Origin: Gemmatimonadota bacterium
Lineage (GTDB): Bacteria > Gemmatimonadota > Gemmatimonadetes > Longimicrobiales > Gaopeijiaceae
NCBI GenBank assembly: GCA_003562075.1
Contig: PWWP01000101.1
Location: forward strand, 1-33,119
Reading direction: 5' to 3'
Length of the DNA: 33,119 bases
The notes beneath the pieces are model-generated. The model made no database searches and had not been told where the DNA came from. It worked only from the letters and a program-made list of their open reading frames with translations. Each line of letters begins with the position of its first letter. The first letter of the stretch is position 1. A program made the translations under genes and the position numbers. Positions 25,578-32,627 of the stretch are shown here, in pieces.

Positions 25578-26471
25578 CCTTCGGGCCTCCTCGTCCAGAA
25601 CACCCCAGGGCACTTGGGCGTCGTGCTCGAAGATGAGGAGCCACTCCTCCTGCCGGGCCCGATCCCACAGGGTCCGCTTGGTCTCCAGGGTCACCAGGGG
25701 CTCCAGATCGTAACCCATGATCCAGGGGAGTGGAATGTGGGCGGTGGTAGGGCAGATATCGGCCAGATAGCAGGCCACCTCGCCGTCGGATTCGATGATC
25801 ACCGACTGGTGGTGGGGGGTGTGCCCCGGCGTTGGAAGGAGCTGGATTCCCCGGGTCAGCTCGGTCTCTCCCTTCACCAGATGCCAGAGCCCTGCCTCCG
25901 TCACGGGCTGGATGTTCCCGGGAAGGTAGCTGGCCCGGATCCGCTCATTCCGGATGCCGGAAAAGCGAAGTTCCTCCTCCTGGACCACATAGCGGGCCTG
26001 GGGGAAGGCAGGCTCCAACGCCCCACCTTCGGTCCGGAGGGTGGCCCCTCCGGCGTGGTCGAAGTGAAGATGGGTCAGGACCACCATCTCCACGTCCTCG
26101 GGTGCGAACCCGGCAGCCCGAATCCCGTCCTCCAGCCGCGTGGGGTTTCCCTCGTTCTCGATGCCGTAGATCCCGGTGAACTTTTCATCCTCCTTGTTCC
26201 CCACACCCGTGTCCACCAGGACCAGCCCTTCAGGAGCCTCGATGAGGAGGCATCGCAGGGCCAAGGGAATCCGGTGCCGTGCGTCAGGTGGAATCCGTCG
26301 CTCCCACAGGGGTCGAGGCACCACGCCGAACATGGCGCCCCCGTCCAGACGCTGTAGCCCGGCTTCAATGGCGTGGATGCGGACGCTTCCCACCGTCCGG
26401 GAGCGTACGAGGGGAAGGTCATCGATGCTGGGGATGGCGGACTCGGGGTCGGGTGCCTGGGTCGGCGTCAT
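25569..26471 (-). CDS. Metallo-beta-lactamase-fold hydrolase
   Basis: A 300-residue MBL-fold protein with the dinuclear metal motif LTHLHFDHAGG (His134, His136, Asp138, His139), preceded by LLIEAPEGLVLVDTGVGN. The later ligands are in LPTPGHTPHHQSV (third histidine of the fold) and in the region ACYLADICPTTAHI. The C-terminal HDAQVPWG follows. The N-terminal half has an unusual long segment (about 40-70) before the first fold strand. The family is broad (lactonases, thioesterases, quorum-quenching enzymes) and the substrate cannot be named. ATG at 26471 lies 69 bases after the exonuclease stop. It is probably the last gene of the rex-exonuclease run; a small GCCGGC repeat in that gap may be a weak terminator. 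Confidence 0.88.
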   Translation of the reverse strand: MTPTQAPDPESAIPSIDDLPLVRSRTVGSVRIHAIEAGLQRLDGGAMFGVVPRPLWERRIPPDARHRIPLALRCLLIEAPEGLVLVDTGVGNKEDEKFTGIYGIENEGNPTRLEDGIRAAGFAPEDVEMVVLTHLHFDHAGGATLRTEGGALEPAFPQARYVVQEEELRFSGIRNERIRASYLPGNIQPVTEAGLWHLVKGETELTRGIQLLPTPGHTPHHQSVIIESDGEVACYLADICPTTAHIPLPWIMGYDLEPLVTLETKRTLWDRARQEEWLLIFEHDAQVPWGVLDEEARRVT

Positions 26472-26540
26472 GGGATCAAGGGCTCCACGAAAGGATGGGC
26501 CGGCTTTGCCGGCGGTTCATGTTGGAGGAGCTCCGAGCCC

Positions 26541-27338
26541 TCAGCTTTTTCGCTTGGGTCCTCGGCCGCTCATGGCTTCTTCCAGGGAGTGAAGGTCGCC
26601 GAACCCCTGGGATTCAGCCTCTCTCAAAAGGTGGAGGAGTAGACGTGCGGTGGCCAGGGCATCGCCATAGGCCCGATGACGGCTGTGGATGGGGATGCCG
26701 AAGTGTCGGGTCAGGGCGTCCAGTCCGTAACGCCGAAGGCGAGGAAGGAGGAACCGTCCCATGCGAAGGGTACAGAGGAGGCTGGGTTCCGGGGCATCGC
26801 CGGTGGACGCCAGGAGCTCACTCCGGATGAATCCCCAGTCGAACCGGACGTTGTGGGCCACGAAGACCCTTCCTTCCAACGCCGCTTCCACCCGAGGCGC
26901 CAAGCCGGTGAAGGTGGGCGCTCCCCGGACCATCTCGTCCGTGATTCCGGTGAGCCCCTGGATCCGTGGCGGTATCGATCGCCCCGGGTTCACCAGCGAC
27001 TCCAGCCCATCCCCCACCTGGCCCTCCGTTACCGGAACCACGGCCACCTCAGTGACCCGGTCCCCTCGGCGCCACCCGCCGCCGGTGGTCTCCACGTCCA
27101 CGACTGCATAGGGCACTCGAGGCAGGGGACGACCGGGGGAGGGCCGAGCGTGGTCCAACGACCAGTTTCCCTCTTGATCCACCTGGAACCGAGGGTCGCC
27201 ATCCAGAAGGGTGAAGACGGCAGCAGCCGCAGCCGACTCGGGCCCTCGAAGACGAAGGGCTTCACGGGCCACATCCAGGGTGTGGACGGGGCCCGTGCTC
27301 AGGAGTTGGGCGACCTGGGTCTTCAGGCTGGGATTCAC
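26541..27338 (-). CDS. DEDDh 3'-5' exonuclease (DNA polymerase III epsilon-like)
   Basis: A 265-residue protein with an N-terminal helical extension of about 70 residues and then a DEDDh exonuclease domain. The Exo I motif is VVDVETTG (Asp81, Glu83). The Exo II motif is AHNVRFDWGFI (Asp167). The Exo III motif is HRAYGDALAT (His221, Asp226). Substrate is single-stranded DNA ends, for proofreading or repair, but a stand-alone repair role (as for DinG- or RNase-T-like proteins) is possible; there is no sign of the polymerase partner. The N-terminal part (TQVAQLLSTGPVHTLDVAREALRL, then LLDGDPRFQ) may be a winged-helix DNA-binding module, as seen in some epsilon-like proteins. Start GTG at 27338 overlaps the rex stop as GTGA. 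Confidence 0.9.
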   Translation of the reverse strand: MNPSLKTQVAQLLSTGPVHTLDVAREALRLRGPESAAAAAVFTLLDGDPRFQVDQEGNWSLDHARPSPGRPLPRVPYAVVDVETTGGGWRRGDRVTEVAVVPVTEGQVGDGLESLVNPGRSIPPRIQGLTGITDEMVRGAPTFTGLAPRVEAALEGRVFVAHNVRFDWGFIRSELLASTGDAPEPSLLCTLRMGRFLLPRLRRYGLDALTRHFGIPIHSRHRAYGDALATARLLLHLLREAESQGFGDLHSLEEAMSGRGPKRKS

Positions 27339-28018
27339 GGCCGTGACCCCCTCTCTTCCCCGGAGGTACCAGCGTCCGAGCCGGTCTTCTGGTTTCGCAG
27401 GGCAAAGGAGAGGGCCTCCATCTCCAGCGCCAGATTCACCTCGTTGACCTGGACAGCAGGGCCAAGGCGGAGTGGAACCGGGGCAAAGTTCAGGATGCCC
27501 CGGATCCCGGCCGCCTCCATGGCTTCGGCCACGGCCTGGGCATCGCTTCGTGGGATGGCAAGGATTGCCACCCGGGCGTCGTGGCGTGCCACCACCTGGG
27601 GCAGGGTCTTCACGTCCTGGATCTCAACCTCTCCCCAGCGCTTCCCCACCTTGGCAGCATCCCTGTCCAGGACGGCCACGATGTTGAAACCCCGGTCCCG
27701 GAAGGGGGCATGTTCGAAAAGGGCCGATCCGATCCGTCCGGCCCCCACCAGGATCACGGGCCAGCTCCGATCCACCCCCAGGATCTCCTCCAGGCGTTGC
27801 CGGAGGGGTTCAGTGGCGTAACCCAGGCCCCGCTTGCCGAAGGAGCCGAAATGGGAAAGGTCCTTCCGGACCTGGGCCGCCGTCGTACCCATGCGCTCTG
27901 CCAGGACCCCGCTGGAAACAGTACCCGCTCCCTCCTGAGTGAGTGTCTCCAGGACACGAAGATAGAGGGACAGACGACGAACGGTGGAGCCGGAGACACG
28001 TCGGGTTGGGGAGGTCAC
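27335..28018 (-). CDS. rex: Redox-sensing transcriptional repressor Rex
   Basis: A 227-residue Rex protein: an N-terminal winged helix (about 1-80; VSSGVLAERMGTTAAQVRKDLSHFG is the DNA-recognition region) and an NAD(H)-binding Rossmann domain with VILVGAGRIGSALFE (88-102) and IVAVLDRDAAKVG. The NFAPVPLR segment and C-terminal domain-swapping helix (VQVNEVNLALEMEALSFAL) match the family. Rex is released from DNA when NADH rises and usually controls fermentation, respiration and NAD genes. Start GTG at 28018. A consensus Rex operator lies just upstream (28073-28090), so the gene is likely autoregulated. The downstream exonuclease gene overlaps by GTGA and would be under the same control. Confidence 0.96.
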   Translation of the reverse strand: MTSPTRRVSGSTVRRLSLYLRVLETLTQEGAGTVSSGVLAERMGTTAAQVRKDLSHFGSFGKRGLGYATEPLRQRLEEILGVDRSWPVILVGAGRIGSALFEHAPFRDRGFNIVAVLDRDAAKVGKRWGEVEIQDVKTLPQVVARHDARVAILAIPRSDAQAVAEAMEAAGIRGILNFAPVPLRLGPAVQVNEVNLALEMEALSFALRNQKTGSDAGTSGEERGSRP

Positions 28019-28072
28019 GACGAAATGGGGGGAGAGGCGACGAAACAGGGGACAAAAGCAACGACCCGATGC

Positions 28073-28090
28073 TTGTGAAGAATTTCACAA
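28073..28090. promoter_or_regulatory. Rex operator (ROP site)
   Basis: TTGTGAA GAAT TTCACAA: two perfect 7-base half-sites separated by four bases, exactly the Rex consensus spacing. A G/C pair on each side extends the inverted repeat to 22 bases. It lies between rsmA and rex, 54 bases upstream of the rex GTG, immediately downstream of the predicted -10 element, a suitable place to block transcription start. Confidence 0.88.
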
Positions 28091-28099
28091 GCCCTCGGA

Positions 28100-28129
28100 A
28101 AACTACCCTCCCCCCGGTTCCCCCGTCAA
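28100..28129 (-). promoter_or_regulatory. Putative rex promoter
   Basis: On the minus strand TTGACG (28129..28124) and TAGTTT (28105..28100) are separated by 18 bases. The -35 overlaps the stop of rsmA. Predicted transcription start near 28093 falls at the edge of the Rex operator (28090-28073), which is consistent with autorepression. The -10 is weak. Confidence 0.45.
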
Positions 28130-28989
28130 CGACCGTCTTCCAGATCAGGTGCTTTCTCCCCCCGGCTCGCAGCCAGCTTCTGGGCCATGGCCCGGAAGCC
28201 TTCCGGCGACACGGTTTCCGGTCGGTCAGTGGGATGGGCCGAGGCGGCCTCCAGGAGCTCCTCCACTCTCTCCGGATCCAGATCCAGGTCGGGATGATCC
28301 CTGAGGATCTTCCGAAGCTGCTTCCGCCGCCACTGGAAGACGGCTCGAGTCAGGGTCCGAAGCCAGATCTCCTGCCCACCTGTCAGTGGGGAGGGAGAGA
28401 GGGGGCGGATCCGGATCACGGCTGAGTCCACCCGGGGACGAGGACGGAAAGCTCCTGGGGACACGGAGAGGACGGGTTCCACTTTGGCCACGGCCTGCAC
28501 ACCCACCGAAAGGGCTCCATATACACCGCTCCCCGGTTCGGAGGCGATCCTTTCCGCCACCTCCTTCTGGACCATCAGGAGGATTTCAGCAGGTCTGGGC
28601 GACGCCAGGAGATGGAAAATAATGGGGGTGGTCAAATTGTAGGGAATGTTGCCCACCACCTTCAGGGCCTCCGGTTCCGGCGTCAGCTCCTCCAATCGGA
28701 CCTTCAGGATATCTTCCTGCAGGACCCGAACATGCTCGTCCCCGGCATAGCGCGCTCTGAGAGCCCGGGCAAGATCCCGATCCAACTCCACCAGAATCAG
28801 GGTCCCGGCTCGCTCCGCCAACCCCTGGGTGATGGCGCCGCGACCCGGGCCGATCTCCAGCACAACGTCACCGGCCTGGATCCCTGCCTCCTCCACGATC
28901 CGGCGCTGGACGCCCCGATCCACCAGGAAGTTCTGCCCCAGACTCCGGCGAGGAGGAGGAAAGGATGGGCCGACTCCAGGATCGGGCAC
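28126..28989 (-). CDS. rsmA: 16S rRNA (adenine1518/1519-N6)-dimethyltransferase RsmA/KsgA
   Basis: A 287-residue SAM-dependent enzyme that dimethylates two adjacent adenines near the 3' end of 16S rRNA during 30S assembly. Landmarks are the family N-terminus RRSLGQNFLVDRGV (about 14-27) and the SAM motif I VLEIGPGRGAITQGLA (43-58). LVELDRDLARALR (66-78), QEDILKV, and the catalytic NIPYNLTTPIIFHLL (114-128) follow. Then come LLMVQKEVAERIASEPGS and AFRPRPRVDSAVIRI. Length is normal. Start GTG at 28989 lies seven bases after the rsbU-like stop. Its appearance downstream of the rsb-like genes suggests co-transcription. An alternative start further downstream cannot be excluded because there is no strong ribosome site. 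Confidence 0.96.
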   Translation of the reverse strand: MPDPGVGPSFPPPRRSLGQNFLVDRGVQRRIVEEAGIQAGDVVLEIGPGRGAITQGLAERAGTLILVELDRDLARALRARYAGDEHVRVLQEDILKVRLEELTPEPEALKVVGNIPYNLTTPIIFHLLASPRPAEILLMVQKEVAERIASEPGSGVYGALSVGVQAVAKVEPVLSVSPGAFRPRPRVDSAVIRIRPLSPSPLTGGQEIWLRTLTRAVFQWRRKQLRKILRDHPDLDLDPERVEELLEAASAHPTDRPETVSPEGFRAMAQKLAASRGEKAPDLEDGR

Positions 28990-28996
28990 GGAGGGT

Positions 28997-30586
28997 TCAG
29001 ACCTTCAGGATGAGAACGGACCGGTCATCCGGATCGGGCCGGGTGTCCTCGCCCCCTTCCCCAAGCTGAAAGAGGGCATCCACGATCATCCGAGCCGGTT
29101 CCTCCCGAAGACGGATTGATTCGTCTACGACCCGGCGCTCCCCTTCCATCCGGGATCCGGGAACAAGGGTGTCGGAAAGCCCGTCAGTGAAGAGAAGGAG
29201 GAGGTCCTTTCCGGACGCGCACGACACGGTCTGCTCGTGATAGTTGTCGTCGCCCCCGATACCCATGGGTGGGTCCAACGCGGCAAGGCGCTCATGTGGG
29301 CCATCCGACCTCAGGTGGAAGGCGTGGGGATGCCCTGCGTTGGCATAGACCAACTCCCCTCGCTCCGGATCGACTACGGCATAGAAGAGGGTGAGATACA
29401 TCTCGGTGCTCTCCAGTTCGTCCCGGAGGGCCTTCCCCATCTCGTTGAGGACCTGAGCTGGCGACTGGAATTCGGAGGCGTAGATCGTGGCGGCGCTCAG
29501 CGAAAGAGCCATGATCAGGGCCGCTGGAAAGCCATGGCTCGACACGTCTCCAATCATGACCCCGACCCGACCCGCCGGGAGACGCAGGAGGTGGTAGAAA
29601 TCCCCTCCCACCGACTCGGCAGGCTGGACTCGGGCCGCCACCTGGTCCGTGTCGAAGGTATCCAGGGCCGGAAGGAGCTTCATCTGGAGATTATGGGCCA
29701 GCTCCATCTCCCGAGTCACCCTCTCCCGTTCCAGGCTCTCCTGGATCAGACGGTTGTTCTCCAAAGCCGCCCCTACCTGGGAGGCGATGGCAGCCAGAAG
29801 CTTCTGATCCGAAGCCGTGAATCGTCCTCCTCGCCGACGACCGATGAGGTTGATCACGCCAACCGTTCGGGCATCCCCGGTAGGCGGGGTATACCGAATG
29901 GGGACGGAGAGCACCGAATCTCCCACCGGGTCCCCTGAGCCGATTCCGCTCCCGTTGGCGCCGAAACGCTCCCCTGAAAGAATGAGAGGACGGCCGTCCC
30001 GGAAGACCTGAGAAGTGACGGCCGAACTATCATCTGCCTCCAGAGGCCCGTTGAGCCCATCCTCGCCTACCGACGCCACCAGGTGGAGGCGATCCTCCTC
30101 AGCCTTGTGGATCCAGAGAGATCCACGACGGGCCCCCATGACATCGCAAACCTCGGCCAGGATAAGCCGGGTGGCGTCTTTCAGTTGGAGGAGGGACCCC
30201 AGTGTCTCTGAGATGAAGTAGAGGAGATTGATCTCTTCGTAGCGCTCCGACACCTCGTACGTGAAGAAACGGATCTCTTCGGCATAGGCGTAGAGCTGCT
30301 CCAGGGAGGTCCGCAGTGCGTTGGCCGGGGCCTGAGCCGAAGAGCCCTCACTCGTCCCCCGGACCTCCAGGGTCAGGTCCGGCCCATCCCGAGTGGGGAC
30401 CTCCAGGAGAATGGAGTCATGGCCAGGCGCAGTGACGGCCCCGCTCCGGGGATAGAGGAGAAAAGAACTCTCCCCCTCTCTGGGCAACCAGAGGTGAACC
30501 TTAAGGTCGAAACCTCTGCGAAACTCATCCAGGACCTGAACCACCGCATCCGGGAGGAGTTCCCGGGCGGTCCGGCTCGAGGTCAT
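28997..30586 (-). CDS. GAF-domain PP2C-type serine phosphatase (RsbU/SpoIIE-like)
   Basis: A 529-residue cytosolic regulator. The N-terminal segment (about 1-110) is unassigned. A GAF sensor domain follows at about 130-290 (LLQLKDATRLILAEVCDVMGARRGSLWI, then VLSVPIRYTPP and VGVINLIGRRRGG). A helical linker (ESLERERVTREMELAHNLQMKLLP) leads to a PP2C SpoIIE domain (about 305-529) with metal ligands in VGGDFYHLLRL, GVMIGDVSSHGFPAALIMAL, YANAGHPHAF and LLLFTDGLSD, ending PDDRSVLILKV. The family dephosphorylates a STAS anti-anti-sigma factor, freeing it to capture its anti-sigma kinase; such a STAS gene and an RsbW-like ATPase are the two preceding genes. The start overlaps the ATPase stop as ATGA. 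The signal sensed by GAF is unknown. Confidence 0.92.
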   Translation of the reverse strand: MTSSRTARELLPDAVVQVLDEFRRGFDLKVHLWLPREGESSFLLYPRSGAVTAPGHDSILLEVPTRDGPDLTLEVRGTSEGSSAQAPANALRTSLEQLYAYAEEIRFFTYEVSERYEEINLLYFISETLGSLLQLKDATRLILAEVCDVMGARRGSLWIHKAEEDRLHLVASVGEDGLNGPLEADDSSAVTSQVFRDGRPLILSGERFGANGSGIGSGDPVGDSVLSVPIRYTPPTGDARTVGVINLIGRRRGGRFTASDQKLLAAIASQVGAALENNRLIQESLERERVTREMELAHNLQMKLLPALDTFDTDQVAARVQPAESVGGDFYHLLRLPAGRVGVMIGDVSSHGFPAALIMALSLSAATIYASEFQSPAQVLNEMGKALRDELESTEMYLTLFYAVVDPERGELVYANAGHPHAFHLRSDGPHERLAALDPPMGIGGDDNYHEQTVSCASGKDLLLLFTDGLSDTLVPGSRMEGERRVVDESIRLREEPARMIVDALFQLGEGGEDTRPDPDDRSVLILKV

Positions 30587-31029
30587 GCCGTCGCTTCGTC
30601 CGGCAGGTGATCCGGATCTTCGAGGAGGAGAACCAGGGTGACCGAATTCCCCTCGTCGTTGAATCGGACTTCATCCATGAGTTTCCGCATGAGAAAGAGC
30701 CCACGTCCGCCCTCTCGACACAGGTTCTCCGGGGAAGTGGGGTCGGGGACCCTGTGCGGATCGAACCCGTTTCCCTGATCCGTCACCCGGGCAGTGACCC
30801 GCCCTCTGACCATGGTAACCTCGACCCGAACACGCTTGCCCGGGTCCCGGCCATTTCCATAGATCATGGCATTGGACAGGGCCTCGACAAGACTCACGCG
30901 AAAATTGAGGCGGAGCTTCCGGGCCACCGACTGGCAGGTAGAACAGCGCCTCACGACGAACTCTACCGCCTCCTCGATGCACCGGAGGTCGTTGGGGAGT
31001 TCGAAGACCAGTTCTCGTTCCATGGCCAT
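30583..31029 (-). CDS. RsbW-like anti-sigma factor ATPase (HATPase_c)
   Basis: From ATG at 31029 the protein has 148 residues; an ATG two codons later and a TTG at 31050 are also possible. It is a GHKL ATPase of the SpoIIAB/RsbW type. N-box: SLVEALSNAMIYGNG. G1 box: RVTDQGNGFDP. G2-like: GGRGLFLMRKLMDEV. In partner switching such proteins bind a sigma factor or phosphorylate a STAS protein on serine. The recognition region has a CSTC cysteine pair (CxxC) in a predicted helix (VVRRCSTCQSVARKL), plus two more cysteines. That is unusual for RsbW and may be a redox site, which is speculation. It overlaps the phosphatase gene by ATGA; no sigma factor lies nearby. Confidence 0.88.
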   Translation of the reverse strand: MAMERELVFELPNDLRCIEEAVEFVVRRCSTCQSVARKLRLNFRVSLVEALSNAMIYGNGRDPGKRVRVEVTMVRGRVTARVTDQGNGFDPHRVPDPTSPENLCREGGRGLFLMRKLMDEVRFNDEGNSVTLVLLLEDPDHLPDEATA

Positions 31030-31074
31030 CACCCGCGATGGGGACAACAAGTCCGGGATGAGTCACCCGGACGC

Positions 31075-31100
31075 AAAAAAGGGGAGGCCGGAGCCTCCCC
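31075..31100 (-). terminator. Intrinsic terminator after the STAS gene
   Basis: On the minus strand GGGGAGGC, loop TCCG, GCCTCCCC (perfect 8-bp stem) is followed directly by TTTTTTGCG. It starts seven bases after the STAS stop codon and ends about 45 bases before the RsbW-like start. It is therefore inside what would otherwise look like one rsbV-rsbW-rsbU operon. Confidence 0.85.
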
Positions 31101-31107
31101 ACCTGCC

Positions 31108-31443
31108 TCAGAACCCTTCCAGCCCCTCTTCCCTGGAATCGGCAATCTGGAAGAGACTGTCCAGCTTGGTCAGCTCGAAGAGGGTCTTGAGATCCTCGTT
31201 GAGGCTGGCCAACCTGAGCTCGCCACCCTGCTCCCTGATTTTCTTGGAGAGGCTGACCAGGACACCCAGTCCGGAGGAGTCGATGTAGCCTGTGTTCGTG
31301 AAGTCGACGAGGAACTTGCGCTCACCCTTCTCCAGCTCCTCCAGGACGATCCTCTTCAGATCCTGTCGATTTCCGACGATGAGTTGACCGTCCACATCGA
31401 CTACGGTCACCCCTCCGTCTTCCTGCTTCACGTTGAAGGTCAT
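31108..31443 (-). CDS. STAS-domain anti-anti-sigma factor (RsbV/SpoIIAA-like)
   Basis: A 111-residue single-domain STAS protein. The phosphorylatable serine lies in GYIDSSGLGVLVSL (Ser56, the first serine after the aspartate, as in SpoIIAA). The preceding strand KFLVDFTNT and the following GGELRLASLNEDLKTLFELTKLD match the family. Unphosphorylated STAS protein would bind the RsbW-like ATPase; the RsbU-like phosphatase restores it. The ATG at 31443 has only a distant AGGAG. It has its own terminator directly downstream, so it is probably made in excess over the ATPase, as is typical of partner switching. The 187-base gap upstream (31444-31630) holds no gene and no strong promoter; TTGAAA near 31537 may be a -35. 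Confidence 0.93.
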   Translation of the reverse strand: MTFNVKQEDGGVTVVDVDGQLIVGNRQDLKRIVLEELEKGERKFLVDFTNTGYIDSSGLGVLVSLSKKIREQGGELRLASLNEDLKTLFELTKLDSLFQIADSREEGLEGF

Positions 31444-31630
31444 AGGTTACTCGGCACTCCTGGATCCGGGATGGATCCGGACGTATGTGATCTGGGAACC
31501 TGCCCGAGGCAGATCTCTGGTTGCTGCGTTCTTTCAAAACCTACCAAAATCCAGTGGACACGGGCAAGATGTGGCCTTGGAGGACAGGATCCTCCTGCCC
31601 CTGCTATCCGGCGTCACATTCCCGGAATGC

Positions 31631-32623
31631 TCAATCCGCCATGAGACTGGTGATGCACGCCACATTCACTATGTCTTCCGGGGTGGCGCCTCGGGAGAGG
31701 TCGTTGCAGGGACGTCGAAGCCCCTGGATGACCGGCCCGATGGCTTGGGCCCCCCCCAGGCGCTGGACCAGCTTGTAGGCGATGTTCCCGGCGTCCAGAT
31801 CCGGGAAGACGAGGATGTTGGCCTCTCCACCCACCGCCGAATGGGGTGCCTTCCGACGAGCCACTGACTCCACCAGCGCCGTGTCCGCCTGGAACTCGCC
31901 ATCGGCCGGCACACCTGGCTCCATATCCCGAAAGAGGGCCAACCCCTCCCGGACCTTCTCCACAGAGGGTCCGTCGGCGCTTCCCTTCGTGGAGTAGGAT
32001 AGAAAGGCCACCGTCGGCGAGTCACCGACCACCTTCCGGCGGGCCCGGCTGGCGGCTGCGGCGATCTGGGCCAGCTGGGGTCCCGTAGGGTCCGGGACGA
32101 CAGCGGCGTCGGTGAAGGTCAGAACCTCCGGGTCCGGAGAACGAAAGGGGTCCACCACCATGTAGAAGGCCGAGGACACAGTTCGAATCCCATCGTCGGG
32201 TCCCACGCACCAGAGGGCCGCCCGAAGGACGTCGCCCGTACTGTGGATGGCCCCGGCCACCGAGCCGTGGACCTCCCCGGATCGAACCATGAGAGCCCCT
32301 CGGATGAGAGGACGGCGAACCTGCTCGCGGGCTGTGGCCCGATCCATCCCCCTGGCCCTCCGAAGCTCCAGGAGGGTCTCTACGTAGGGCCCCGTCCCCT
32401 CCCCCTTCCGGGGATCCACCACCTCCAGATCTCCCGGATGTCCGTCGGCCCCCTCCAGGTCAGCTCGGATCCGGTCTTCGTCTCCCAGGAGGACCGGGTA
32501 CAGCAGCCCCTCCTCTTGAATCTGAGCCACCGCCTCCAGCGTCCTTGGTTCTTCGCCCTCGGGGAAGACGACACGACGGGGACGATCCCGGGCCCGACTC
32601 CGAATGCTCTTCAAGAAATCCAT
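31631..32623 (-). CDS. pta: Phosphate acetyltransferase
   Basis: A 330-residue short-form (PTA_PTB domain only) enzyme interconverting acetyl-CoA and acetyl phosphate. Family signatures are the N-terminal RRVVFPEGEEPRTLEAV and the central GALMVRSGEVHGSVAGA plus RTVSSAFYMVV. The CoA-site segment FTDAAVVPDPTGPQLAQIA is followed by VAFLSYSTKGSADGPSVEKV, and the C-terminal blocks are GEFQADTAL, ANILVFPDLDAGNIAYKLVQRLGGA and GPVIQGLRRPCNDLSRG. With an acetate kinase (not in the window) it would support acetate overflow or acetate use. It starts four bases after the coaD stop. Acetyl-CoA metabolism connects pta to the thiolase operon, and Rex often controls such genes, but no Rex site was seen before this one. 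Confidence 0.96.
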   Translation of the reverse strand: MDFLKSIRSRARDRPRRVVFPEGEEPRTLEAVAQIQEEGLLYPVLLGDEDRIRADLEGADGHPGDLEVVDPRKGEGTGPYVETLLELRRARGMDRATAREQVRRPLIRGALMVRSGEVHGSVAGAIHSTGDVLRAALWCVGPDDGIRTVSSAFYMVVDPFRSPDPEVLTFTDAAVVPDPTGPQLAQIAAAASRARRKVVGDSPTVAFLSYSTKGSADGPSVEKVREGLALFRDMEPGVPADGEFQADTALVESVARRKAPHSAVGGEANILVFPDLDAGNIAYKLVQRLGGAQAIGPVIQGLRRPCNDLSRGATPEDIVNVACITSLMAD

Positions 32624-32627
32624 GGCG

